Positions 54,546 through 64,000 of a DNA stretch of 64,000 bases are shown piece by piece. Position 1 is the first letter of the stretch. The number at the start of each line of letters is the position of its first letter. Below the pieces are notes generated by a model. That model was not told the origin of the DNA and made no database searches. It was given only the letters and a program-made list of their open reading frames with translations. Source of the stretch: Marthasterias glacialis (lineage: Eukaryota > Echinodermata > Asteroidea > Forcipulatida > Asteriidae); contig OU452235.1 of assembly GCA_911728455.2 (NCBI GenBank), positions 12,386,634 to 12,450,633 of the forward strand, written 5' to 3'. A program made the translations under genes and the position numbers.

Positions 54546-56024
54546 GTAAGTATAAACTGCTTTGAATTGAAAAAAAAACAACACAAAAAACACACAACCT
54601 GTCATTCATTCGGCAGTTTATCATCGTTTGATCGATGCTGAAGTTTATGGTTCAACGTCCTCTCAACATTGTTGCAATTGAGTTTACTGTCATCCATTCT
54701 GTGAGGATAGGTGCAAAGATGGGTGGAATCTCACTAAGATAAAACAGTAGCGGTAACGTCACATGAGCTCCGTCACAAGAGAATGAGTGGAAAGTACACG
54801 GTGTTGCGATGGCCACTGCATGTAAGAGGAAAGACTGGTAACGTTGATTTATTGCACTGTTGCAAAAACATCAAGTTTGAGAATTGCTCTCATGTATTGA
54901 GATCAAGTTCAATTCAAGTTCAGTGTGATACAAAATCAATGTACAAATCAATTTTTCAAAATGTGGGTGATACAATCATTTATATATATATTTACACATA
55001 TATATGTGTGTATATTTGTGTTGTTTTAATTACATTGTTTTGATTTTTCAAATTTGACGGAAAACAAAATTTCATACATAAAATAACCATGAAGTCAAGA
55101 AGATATACCTGTATAACAAAAACCCTTTGAAAGCAAGATCTCCACGACGACTTTCTGATGAAAGAATCAACAAGTTGCTATACGTACTGTATACACACAA
55201 TATTCAAGATATCAATTTAAATTTCAATTCCCCTGAATCACCATGGGAACGAGAGAATAAAAGCTGGAAAAAAATGGCAGTAGCGCATCTGGAATTACGA
55301 CTGTGTACTCAGACGCACCGACTTCAAATCCATCAATCACAATGCCACGACAAATTGTTGATCTCCATGACACGTTGCATGGACTCGGTACATGTCAGAT
55401 GCCATTTACAACACAGTAATCAAGCATACGCATTAGCATTTTGTTTCTGAGTCACAGGCTGGGATGACGACTAGCGGCGTACAACACACAACTAACCGTG
55501 AGGGACTAATTACTTTATACGCGTGTACAAAAATACTATTAAGGCACTTGTTGCATTTGAGAGCACGCACGCGCTGAGCTCTTTGTTTATTATTTGCCTG
55601 TCGGAAGCGTCGGAATATTACGGTAGAGACGCTATCGTATGTACACACAAGCAAAATGGACGGGAGATGTTATCAGTGACAGGGAAACTTTCTCCAAGCG
55701 CTGACATGTAGAAATGAAGACGGTGACCAGATGACAATGTGACAGGTTTTGATAACCACCTTTATTTTTACGATTTGCTCATTGGGAATTTCCAGATACA
55801 GTCAGCTGATCTCTTCGTTTTAAAAGAAATGAGTCAAGAAGTCAAAAAGGAATGATTTTATGACTTCTTTCCCGGATTTGAACGTGCTCAGCTGACTGTT
55901 TCGACGAATAACCGTACAATTTGTGTTTAATGTAACGTCTAATTGTATGATGATTTGCACATCGTCACCTACAATTGTTTTGGTTACAGGTTGATACTGA
56001 GGAGATAATTGTGATCACGGAATT
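54546..56024 (+). other. probable 5' UTR intron and leader of the receptor gene
   Basis: No coding signal. It includes a small TATATA/ACACAT run near 54980-55010. The last 36 bases, after the acceptor at 55988, form the leader and contain an in-frame TGA, which supports the downstream ATG as the start. Confidence 0.4.
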
Positions 56025-56972
56025 ATGGATGTCACGGAGTCACCCACCGCGGCCAACGATCCTTCTTCGGGGGAAAATATTGGCCAGGCAACGGTGCTCA
56101 TCATCCTCGGCGTCCTGGTAGGTTTGTGCAGTGCGCTGACAATAATTGCTGTGCAGAAATTCCGGTCCGTCAGCAACCCTGATATATTGATATTTGCATT
56201 AGCCATCCTCGATTTCACCTCCTCGGTGACTGTGTTCCCGTTGGCGGCCTACTGGTACCTTAGAGTCGGTAACTTCCCCTGGGAACTGTGCCGCGCCTAC
56301 GGTGCGCTGACCACAGCACTCCAGCTCGCCTCAACGGCGGTAATTTCACTAATGACGGTGGACCGGTTCCTGGCCATCCGCAAGCCCATCTTTTATCGGA
56401 CCCGCCTCGGGGGCGTTCAACTCAAACGGGTAGTAGCTGCTATTGTGATATCGTCTGTGGCAATAGGATTCATACCTGCCATTCTTAGTGAACCTACGAC
56501 GACTTGGACAACCATGAGAAATCGTCACGGCTACTGTACATTTGATTACTCAAAAAACTTTACTTTTGTGATTTTGGCCATTAGCGTTCCCCAGATTCCG
56601 CTACTTGTTTACTGCTACGTAGGGTTCGTAGTCTCCATTCGGAAATTTATCCAGCGGAGACAACCGAGCCAGGAGCAGAGTCCGGTGGGTAGCACGGCTT
56701 CATCGGAGGCTAGTGGGCGAAGGAGCCAGCTCCCTGGTCCGGTCCGCACCGAGAGTCACAAGGAAAGGGTTGCGTCCTCTTGCCGTGCCTTCTGCTGCTG
56801 TTTTGGCTGCCCCAAGTGCCGTAAAACACAAAAGAAAGCGGTCTCGAAGGAAGACATATTGGAGAAGACGCAGAACTTGATGAAGAACTTGAACTTGAGG
56901 AGATGTACCCGGATGTCCAAAACTGTGGCTCTTGTTGTTATCATTTATTATGTACCATGGACCTTGGCCTTG
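56025..56972 (+). CDS. rhodopsin-family G-protein-coupled receptor, first coding exon (TM1-TM6)
   Basis: 316 codons from ATG 56025 to a donor (CTTG/GTAAGT) inside or just after TM6; the TM7 exon was not found. Helices lie at about 22-44, 53-79, 90-112, 135-154, 180-204 and 299-316. Conserved features: LAILD with Asp63 (2.50), Cys89 and Cys171 for the extracellular disulphide, and DRF at 113-115 in place of DRY. The usual CWxP of TM6 is YYVP (308-311), and the Asn of TM1 is absent. Prostanoid receptors also lack CWxP and have a short GTWCF-type loop; here the loop reads RHGYCTFDY, so a prostanoid-like receptor is my best guess, held loosely. The third intracellular loop is long and has six cysteines in 13 residues (253-265), possible palmitoylation or metal-binding sites. 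Ligand unknown. Surface signalling through G proteins is expected. Confidence 0.82.
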
Positions 56973-58345
56973 GTAAGTTCAAATTGATGTTTCTCTCATA
57001 ATTATTGATGTAACATATTGTTGTGTTTCTATTTAAACCAAAAAGCACGGTAGCTGTCCTCTAATCAAAAACACAATGAATAACACCAGTGAGCTGTGCA
57101 ATGGATTATACTAGTGTGACACCATTTTACCCGGCCGTGTGGTTAACAAGTTATGATTTAAAGCACTTGAAAAGGTGAGTTGAGGTGAGAAAGAAACTAT
57201 GATACAATGGTGGAGTTAGGTTTCCAGGCATTGCATGATGAAGTATCAATGTATATTTGGTTTGCGGTATCACCACGTGATTATATCTACACATTAAATT
57301 CGAATACACCAAAAAAAAAACCCCAAACAAACAAACAAACCACGTAGGTACTCGAAACTAGAGCTATGCCAGTCTTGGCTTCACACTACTGTAGCTGACA
57401 GTAATGAAATAGATAAAATATACCGTACATCATAACCAATAGTGACAGCAATGAATATACTTTCATGTCTCAGTGTTTTGTTACTTCGAGGAAAAAAAAA
57501 AACAATACAAAATGATTTTTTTAATACATGCAATTACAACAATTTGAAATCGGCAATTTCTATACGATAAATTGATTAAAAAAAGTTGTTGTCGTCTAAA
57601 CGCAAGCATTCAGTTCAGCTATTTTTCGGGGTGTGATAAATAGTAATACCATTATTGTGATCCGATATCCCCCCTCTCCAAACAGAAGGTGTTATAGACA
57701 GTCCCCAAGCTACCGTCGTATGATGAAAAATACTCGTATAATATTGGGCATAAATTTTGTTTTTCACCTGACAACACGCAGTGCCCTTATTTCCAGAGGG
57801 GGTCATGTCTATTTGTAGTAGTCGTAGGTGATACCCGTGATCGAGGAAAATGTAGGGCAAATCCCTGGGTAGAAAAAACACGTACATTTATTGCCGCCCC
57901 TGGGAACAACAACGCTATGGATATCTTGCGGTTTTACTTTCAAGTTTTTTTTCGTTTCTATTCAACATTGAACTTTACATTCAGTCGTTGAGTACTTCAG
58001 TACTTAAGTTATTTCCCTAGTGCGATAGATAATTAATTCTGTGCATGACGTCACAATGTTGCAAACGACGCCCAGATTACTTACTAAGCGCGTAAAACTG
58101 GACAATTAATTACCTTAATTTTAATTAAGACATTCGGGCTAGACTTTGCACAGGCAATAAATACTGTGACGCTTGCATGAAGTCTTCCACGTCCACAACA
58201 ATAATTATCAATCATATTAATGGATACTTACTTTAACCAAACAATAACAGGAGTTTGTAAATTGGTATCGTGTACACGCAAGCGATTAAAATGGTTGTAC
58301 TTTGTCATGCAACATGGGACCATACTATTTTTCTTGTTTTCAACG

Positions 58346-58494
58346 TGGGGCCTTTTCCAAACGTAGGATTGGGCCTCTGGCTTCGGCTTGGGCTTTGTTT
58401 TTTTTCAGAGCAGTGTACATTTTGCACGGTGCTTCAACAACAAACGGAGATAGGAGTCGGAGTTCGAGCTTCAGCCAATGTTTGGGAAAAACCC
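58346..58494. mobile_element. short MITE with GGCCTTTTCCAAAC ends
   Basis: Left end GGGGCCTTTTCCAAACGTAG, right end CAATGTTTGGGAAAAACCC, with an inner inverted GGCTTCGGCTTGGGC / GAGTTCGAGCTTC. Smaller relative of the element at 8986-9714. Confidence 0.6.
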
Positions 58495-59006
58495 GTAATG
58501 ACTGCATGACAGAAATTAAGAAATCAAAAATGAAGGAACAAATATTCGCAAGGCGGAATAGTGTGTATTTATATTTTGTTTAAAGGTGTTGTTATATGTC
58601 GGTTTAGGCCCCTATCTTCTTGCAACATCATCTTCGTAGAAAACTTCTCAACGGAAGGTCGCAAAGTACGCAACAAATAAGGGTGAAATGCAGAATTAAA
58701 CAAGTGGTAATTCGAGGTAACTGTTGGTTGAACCCCGGATATAAACCCTGGAGAAGCACAAAAAACCTCAAGGCTAACCACGTGTTACCGCCTGTTTAAT
58801 TTCGCGTTCCTCCCTAATAAATTGTTATAAAATTAAGGGGTGATACAGTTTCAGTTTTATGGTACGGAACCATCTAAAAGTTTCAAGGAACATCCAAATG
58901 TCATACTTTTTTTAAATTATGTTTTTGTTTATGTTGGTCGCCCATCACAAGGCACAAGGCCACTCTACTTAGTGCTACAAGGAAAAGAGAAAGAAAGCAG
59001 AAGAAA

Positions 59007-59290
59007 TTAGGGCAGAAGAAAACTGCTTACATTCTGCTTAAATTGAGAAAGATTATAGCCCGCAGGGAAACAGGTCACAGGCAAAGAATTCCACTGTGAA
59101 GCAGGATGGGAAAAAAAACTAGTAGAGTGCATCTTTGAATTGCATTTCGGATCCGTTACAGTAGAATGATGGGAGGAGGACAGAGAAGCGTGTAGTGCGT
59201 CCGTAAGGACGGTTGACAGGGATAACCAGTGATAAACCGTTGGAACACATCCCATGGTAATAAAGAGGCGCTACAAGGTTCGAGAAAAAA
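59007..59290 (-). mobile_element. LINE remnant, end of reverse-transcriptase ORF
   Basis: The minus-strand frame ends SFFSHPASQWNSLPVTCF then YNLSQFKQNVSSFLLP and a stop. The pattern 'FF...WNSLP....S...FK..L' is typical of the C-terminal tail of non-LTR retrotransposon reverse transcriptases. Only this 3' piece is present, so it is a 5'-truncated copy. The exact clade is not determined. Confidence 0.5.
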
Positions 59291-62261
59291 CAAATTCATG
59301 GAATATCATTTCTTTTACTATGAAATTGAAACAAATACAGTTTTTGAAGTGGTTTTTGACCAGTCATTATAATCACACAAGGACAGAACCTCTCAATTAA
59401 CCACTCTTCCTAGACCACCCTGACTCATCATCGTTGTGTACAAAACAAAATCGACCTCAAGCAAGGACAAACTGGTAATCGAAAGCAAGCATTCTCTCTT
59501 TTCGGTAAACATCAACTGCTTTAATATTTAATATGTGTCCACAAACTGACAGTGAAAGTTTCAGTTTGGCGATTTTATGAACTGTCTGTACAAAATGCAT
59601 AATTTTATAGGCCGACACGATTTTTGTTATCATAAAAAATGTCATAAGTACTCATTTGAATAAAAGTATGTAGTGCAGTAAATTATTTAATTTTTTTTTT
59701 AACTATAACTCCTCAAAAAGATTTCTACTTCGCCAAATGTCCATAGACAATAAGCACAATGAAAACTCCCACTTTTCTGCCAAGGGAAGGAGAAATATTT
59801 GGGTCGAGCCCAATGTTAACACCGTTTTGTTCGCTCCCTTGAAATTACTAGTGCCCTCATTGTATCTGCTTGATGGAGGATTTGGTTAATGTCGAGGTTG
59901 CCACTGATAAACTGACAACACCGATACACGTTTCGCAGTATACACACTAACGACGAACTGGTATCTGAACGGTTTTATTTTGATTTCATTTTTAATGTAT
60001 GACTTTCTGTGTCGATATGGAGGCATATGGGGGGGGGGGGGGTCCAAGGTCAAATTCAGTTTTGTGGTGCAATCAGTTTTCAATTGATAGAGTCCTTATG
60101 AAATTGGAGGGAAAATACAAGTCTCTAACCTCACGTTGAAATGGTGTAAACATTTTATTTGATACTCTTTCTGAGCGAGATTTGAAACATGACATCATTG
60201 GATATCAACAACAAATGGGTCTGCACATAGAGGTTTTTTTTTGCGTCAGTCAAACAGTCAAGTTCAATGCCGATTTGATCGAATATCATCGAAAGTCAGG
60301 AATAAACCAAAACAATACCAGTACAAAAATGTACCGACCCACATAAATTTGAAATGTGACATCATGGGATGTTTTTGCATTTTGACAAAATTCACACTGG
60401 AAGGATATCAAATACAAGGGCATTTTTACACGGTTTTAACCCGAGGTTGAAGACATGTAATATTTTCCCCCACTTTCATACGAACCCAATCTATTGGAAA
60501 ATGAGTTCATCACAAAACTGAGTTCGATCTTGGAGTCACTCTTTAAATCAAGCAGTTTGTAGATGGATTGAACGGCGTGTAATACTATGCAAAGATACTA
60601 GAATAACACCAACTTTGAGTCTCCTGCGGCATGGCGTGTGACAAATTTTGAAAAAAATAAACAAAAGAGGAAAATTGTATTGTACACAATGTACGATCAC
60701 TCGTGGGGCTTTGCTTTTGCCTCGTATCTACCGTTGCAAACATTGCAAACATTACTTACACACTTTATCTGATGAATGGTTGGTTTATTTATGTGTAGTG
60801 CTTTGGTATAAATATTTTATTGTGAAAAAAAAGAACAAAAAAATGTAGACTAGTAATGTGTAACTGGCAGAACTGATTTTCTGAAAGGATGTAACCGGGT
60901 TTAAACCAGAAGAGGGCATCGTTATAGGAGCAAGGAGCTAAGCTAATATGATGGGATGCCATGCCCTGCCCCTTGCGTCTTGCAGACACTACTCGAGATG
61001 TAAGCATTCCATGTACACGCAGCGTGCGTTGTTTGCTTTCACAAATACCCTCTTAATAATGACTGTACCTACATCCTGGTATTACTTCCTTTTACACTAC
61101 ACGCTCGAGCGCAGCTTCTCTCCTGACAATTACTAAAAATCGATTTTCCTTTTTGCAAATGACTTTCATATTGCAAGTCGTAAAAATAATAAGCCTTGGG
61201 CCTTGAAAAGGTAAATTTATGTTACCACTATGGAGATATTTAAATTATTACTGTTATTATTTTAATTGTCATAAAAACAGTACATAACACAATACAGGGC
61301 AATATATCCCGAGAAGGGCAAGGAACAGCAAAAGCAAATACTATGATTCGCAGACCTGTTGCCCCACATCTGGGGTACACAAAGATACAAATAAAGGATA
61401 CATTTGTAAACATAAAGAAAAAAAATAAAAATCAGGAAATTATACAATAGCAAAAAATAAAATAAATAAATAAATAAACTGCAAAAACGTTACACACAAA
61501 TAAATACACAATTACACAAATGAATGAGCTAAAAAGCAGAAAAAGGTGGACCACAAAAATTAAAGCCCCTTCGGCAAGCCACATTTACATAGGAGTAAGA
61601 AAAGAGGCACAATCCAAAGATCCCAACAGCCGGGGATAAAAACTGCAATCCCCCAACACTAACCACCCCTGAAATTGAAAAATAAATAATTTAAAAATAA
61701 TGTAAAAAAAAAAAGAGCAGTTACTCCCCAGGCCACCCCGATAAAAAATATTTCAAGCTCGGTAGAGTTAGGAGGTTGGCGGACATAATATCTGAGTTAA
61801 TTGAGGAGGAATTGAGAGGAAGCTGTGGAAAGGCAACAACAGAAGAGATTACAAAATGTCTTCTGATAGACAACACCAAAGTCTGGGGGAAAAGATGAGG
61901 AGCGAATCGATGTAAAACATAAATTCTGGCATACAGGTGTTTGAAGGTCAGAACAGTTGGGTGTCTTTGGTTGACAGATGCCACACCACAATGGATAAGG
62001 TTAAACTTAGACTTAATGATAAAATACAGATCAGAGAAAATGACTAAGAATTGATAGAGACTACTAATTAAGGGCCTCGAGTCTATCACTGATCAACGTT
62101 GGGTATTCAATTATTTTTCTATTGTATTGTCAATCCAGTTGTTGTCTTTCTTCATCGAGAAGGAGAGAACAACAAAAACGAGCACAATAGCTATTGACAA
62201 GACCAAGCACAACAAACAACAAGGAGAATGAAACAAAGAAAAAGAATAACAAACCAATAAC

Positions 62262-62304
62262 AGCAGTAGCAGCAGCAGCAACAGCAGCAGCAACAGCAGC
62301 AGCA
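62262..62304. repeat. CAG/CAA microsatellite
   Basis: Imperfect trinucleotide array of AGCAGCAGCAACAGC type. It would read as poly-Ala, poly-Leu or poly-Gln in different frames but is not linked to a gene. Confidence 0.85.
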
Positions 62305-62584
62305 TAAACAATTTCACCTATCATTATGACACCAACACCATGCAAAAACATGCTGCATCGCTACCAGCAACTAAATCACTAGACATGTATACCCAAAACA
62401 GTAACTAATGTCACTTGACTAAAAGTGGATGAAACCTTGGCATTTGAGGACCTCAGACAATGACTTATGTGATGAGGGACCTTGGCATTTATTGACCCCA
62501 AACAATAACATGTGATTAGGGAAAACGAATATGTAAAGGCAACAATTACGGACTTTACCTCACTGATGGAGACAATGCCCGTTA

Positions 62585-62790
62585 CCAGTGGCTTAGCCAC
62601 GGGGGGATGCTGGGGGAACATGCCCCCACAACTTTCCTGCGTCACCTCCAGGAGCCTCCCTCAAAAAAAAAAACAACTCCAGACACATGTAGTGCTTTTA
62701 AAAACATGACCCATTCCCCTGCCCCTGCCCCAACTGAAAAGCATTCTCCCCAGTGGAAAAATCCTGGCCATCCCCGGTGTATGTTACCGT
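62585..62790. mobile_element. GTGGCTTAGCC-type element fragment
   Basis: Starts CCAGTGGCTTAGCCACGGGG followed by GGAACATGCCCCCACAA and a poly-A run, as in the copies near 3463 and 51803. The right terminus is unclear. Confidence 0.5.
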
Positions 62791-62882
62791 TATTTAAAAA
62801 GGGGTAAAAAAAAAGCTCTTAAATCCAAATCATGGAAATTTCCCATGGGAAGATATTAACATTCTTGTGCGGTATTTTATTT

Positions 62883-63010
62883 CAGGCCTACTACTTTATG
62901 AAGGAGACAGATGCAACTGCCTCTAATGCCGTAGGCATTGCCTTGTTTCCCTTGGCCAAAAAGCTCCAACCATGTAGAAATGTATTTTTTCCCCTCTAGA
63001 TAGAGATGCC
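62883..63010 (-). repeat. GGCCTG-type interspersed repeat, reverse orientation, worn
   Basis: Begins CAGGCCTACTACTTTATGAA and passes through AACTGCCTCTAATGCC, CATTGCCTTGTTTCCCTTG and ATGTAGAAATGTATTTT. Same order as 42268 with more substitutions. Confidence 0.5.
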
Positions 63011-64000
63011 CCTTCAGAAGAGAAAAAAAACTGCCTTGCCCATTACAAGAACCCTCGATAGTATCAGACTGGTTGTCTCCTACATGTTTTGATTGCCGAA
63101 CTTCACTTGGAAATTCCATGCGCTCATCAGTCTTGGGCATGTACTGAAAATAGTTACCGGGGAGTGGAAATTCATCCACGGTTCAGCCCCGTCAATTTCA
63201 CGCTCCGCCTGGCACCAGCATCTTACAAACCGCTCGCTAAATTGAAAGCTTCGCAAATAAAGTCCTGTATTTGCCATGCATGGCACGTTGCAAGCCTTCT
63301 GTTGGATTGGATTAAGCATACAACTTGTTGAAGATTTGTTTTCTCAAGAGGCGTTTTAGGGGATTATGAAGGGACGAAAATCAATTTGGTTAAAAAAAAA
63401 TGCCAGGGGGAATACAAGTATCACTTCCTACAATCGACTACCCGATTATCCGATTCAGTTATCAAATCGGCGTAATCGACTCGATTCCTCGTATTTAAAG
63501 ATGATTATGTCACACAGCTTTAATTGTACAGTTTTGGGAACGAACAATTCAAGTGGAAATTGTGGAGATGATGTCAATCGGAAGTGTTTTGTTAGAACAC
63601 TACTGTTTTAATAAATGTACATGAATGATTTTTCGAGAAAGTGGTACAACAAATCTAACTTTCATTTTATTTTGATGTGAATGAAACATGTTTATTTGAA
63701 AAACCTTCAAAAGATAATATAAAATTAGGGAGAATTAATTGTATTACATGCTGCTCATTATCTGGTCTTCGTGTGTGTGTGTGTTTTGGGTTGTTGTTTA
63801 TTTGTTTATCTATTTATAAATGTTTATAACCACCTATTTGTTTGTTTTCAATTACCAATTTTATTCCTATCTTGATTAAAAGGAAGTACAGATATTTCAC
63901 TTGCCAGAGTATTTTTTTCAACATCTCAACTTGGCCAATATTGTACCTTATCTTGATTCAAAGAGAGTGAGCCTTGCAGTAGCTCACCATCTTGTCAACA

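Larger units (their letters stand above)
56973..64000. other. right edge: receptor intron or intergenic DNA
   Basis: No exon with an NPxxY-type TM7 was found. The stretch includes a CCAAACC-type MITE (58346), a LINE remnant (59007), a G run near 60030-60043, AAAT-rich DNA at 61430-61700, a CAG-type microsatellite (62262-62304), and copies of the GTGGCGTA (62585) and GGCCTG (62883) repeats. Confidence 0.5.

Noticed and set aside
61031-61134. Open frame on the plus strand resembling a TM7 helix after an AG, in phase with the receptor exon
   Set aside because: The proline would be only about 21 residues after the TM6 proline instead of 36-40, there is no NPxxY pattern, and the acceptor lacks a pyrimidine tract.
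61721-62089. 122-codon minus-strand open frame
   Set aside because: Composition is AT-driven, no motif or splice context supports it, and it does not resemble a known reverse transcriptase segment.
1-64000. CRISPR arrays, operons, bacterial ribosome-binding sites, LTR or virus-like elements
   Set aside because: None seen. The tandem arrays are minisatellite or microsatellite, and no capsid, envelope or LTR-type pol sequence was recognised.

Overview
This is a stretch of animal nuclear DNA. Genes are split by introns with GT-AG (once GC-AG) borders, spaces between them are long and AT-rich, and short inverted-repeat elements and tRNA-derived SINEs are dense. Protein content (a MIIP orthologue, XXYLT1, proteasome beta-1, a PR-domain zinc-finger factor, a rhodopsin-family receptor) and the style of the repeats suggest a marine invertebrate deuterostome. 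An echinoderm, perhaps a starfish, is my best guess, but the organism cannot be proved from the sequence alone.

Layout. 2.36-2.82 kb: two phase-compatible minus-strand exons of an unidentified gene that runs off the left edge. 6.2-13.0 kb: an eight-exon minus-strand gene for a 578-residue MIIP orthologue. 14.9-17.2 kb: a two-exon plus-strand gene for a 617-residue xyloside xylosyltransferase (XXYLT1) with a glutamine-rich stalk. 17.2-24.2 kb: no gene recognised; repeats, including a tandem pair of tRNA-like SINEs. 24.4-30.6 kb: six-exon minus-strand PSMB6 (proteasome beta-1, 233 residues) with one GC-AG intron. 31.0-44.0 kb: a divergent fourteen-exon plus-strand gene for a 1111-residue PR/SET-domain, AT-hook, C2H2 zinc-finger protein. 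44.0-54.2 kb: gene-poor. 54.2-57.0 kb: a possible 5' UTR exon, then the first coding exon of a rhodopsin-family receptor with some prostanoid-receptor resemblance; its TM7 exon was not found. 57.0-64.0 kb: probably receptor intron or intergenic DNA, with a LINE remnant and MITEs.

The genes do not form a pathway. The main structural links are divergent pairs: MIIP/XXYLT1 about 1.8 kb apart, and PSMB6/PR-domain gene only 388 bp apart, which probably share a promoter. Exon models were assembled by hand from reading frame, splice sites and remembered human protein sequences. For each complete gene the exon lengths sum to a whole number of codons and intron phases agree.

The most unusual non-coding content is a set of foldback elements with 9-11 bp target duplications. 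They include a 93-bp element that is almost entirely one hairpin, and a 697-bp relative with the same ends.
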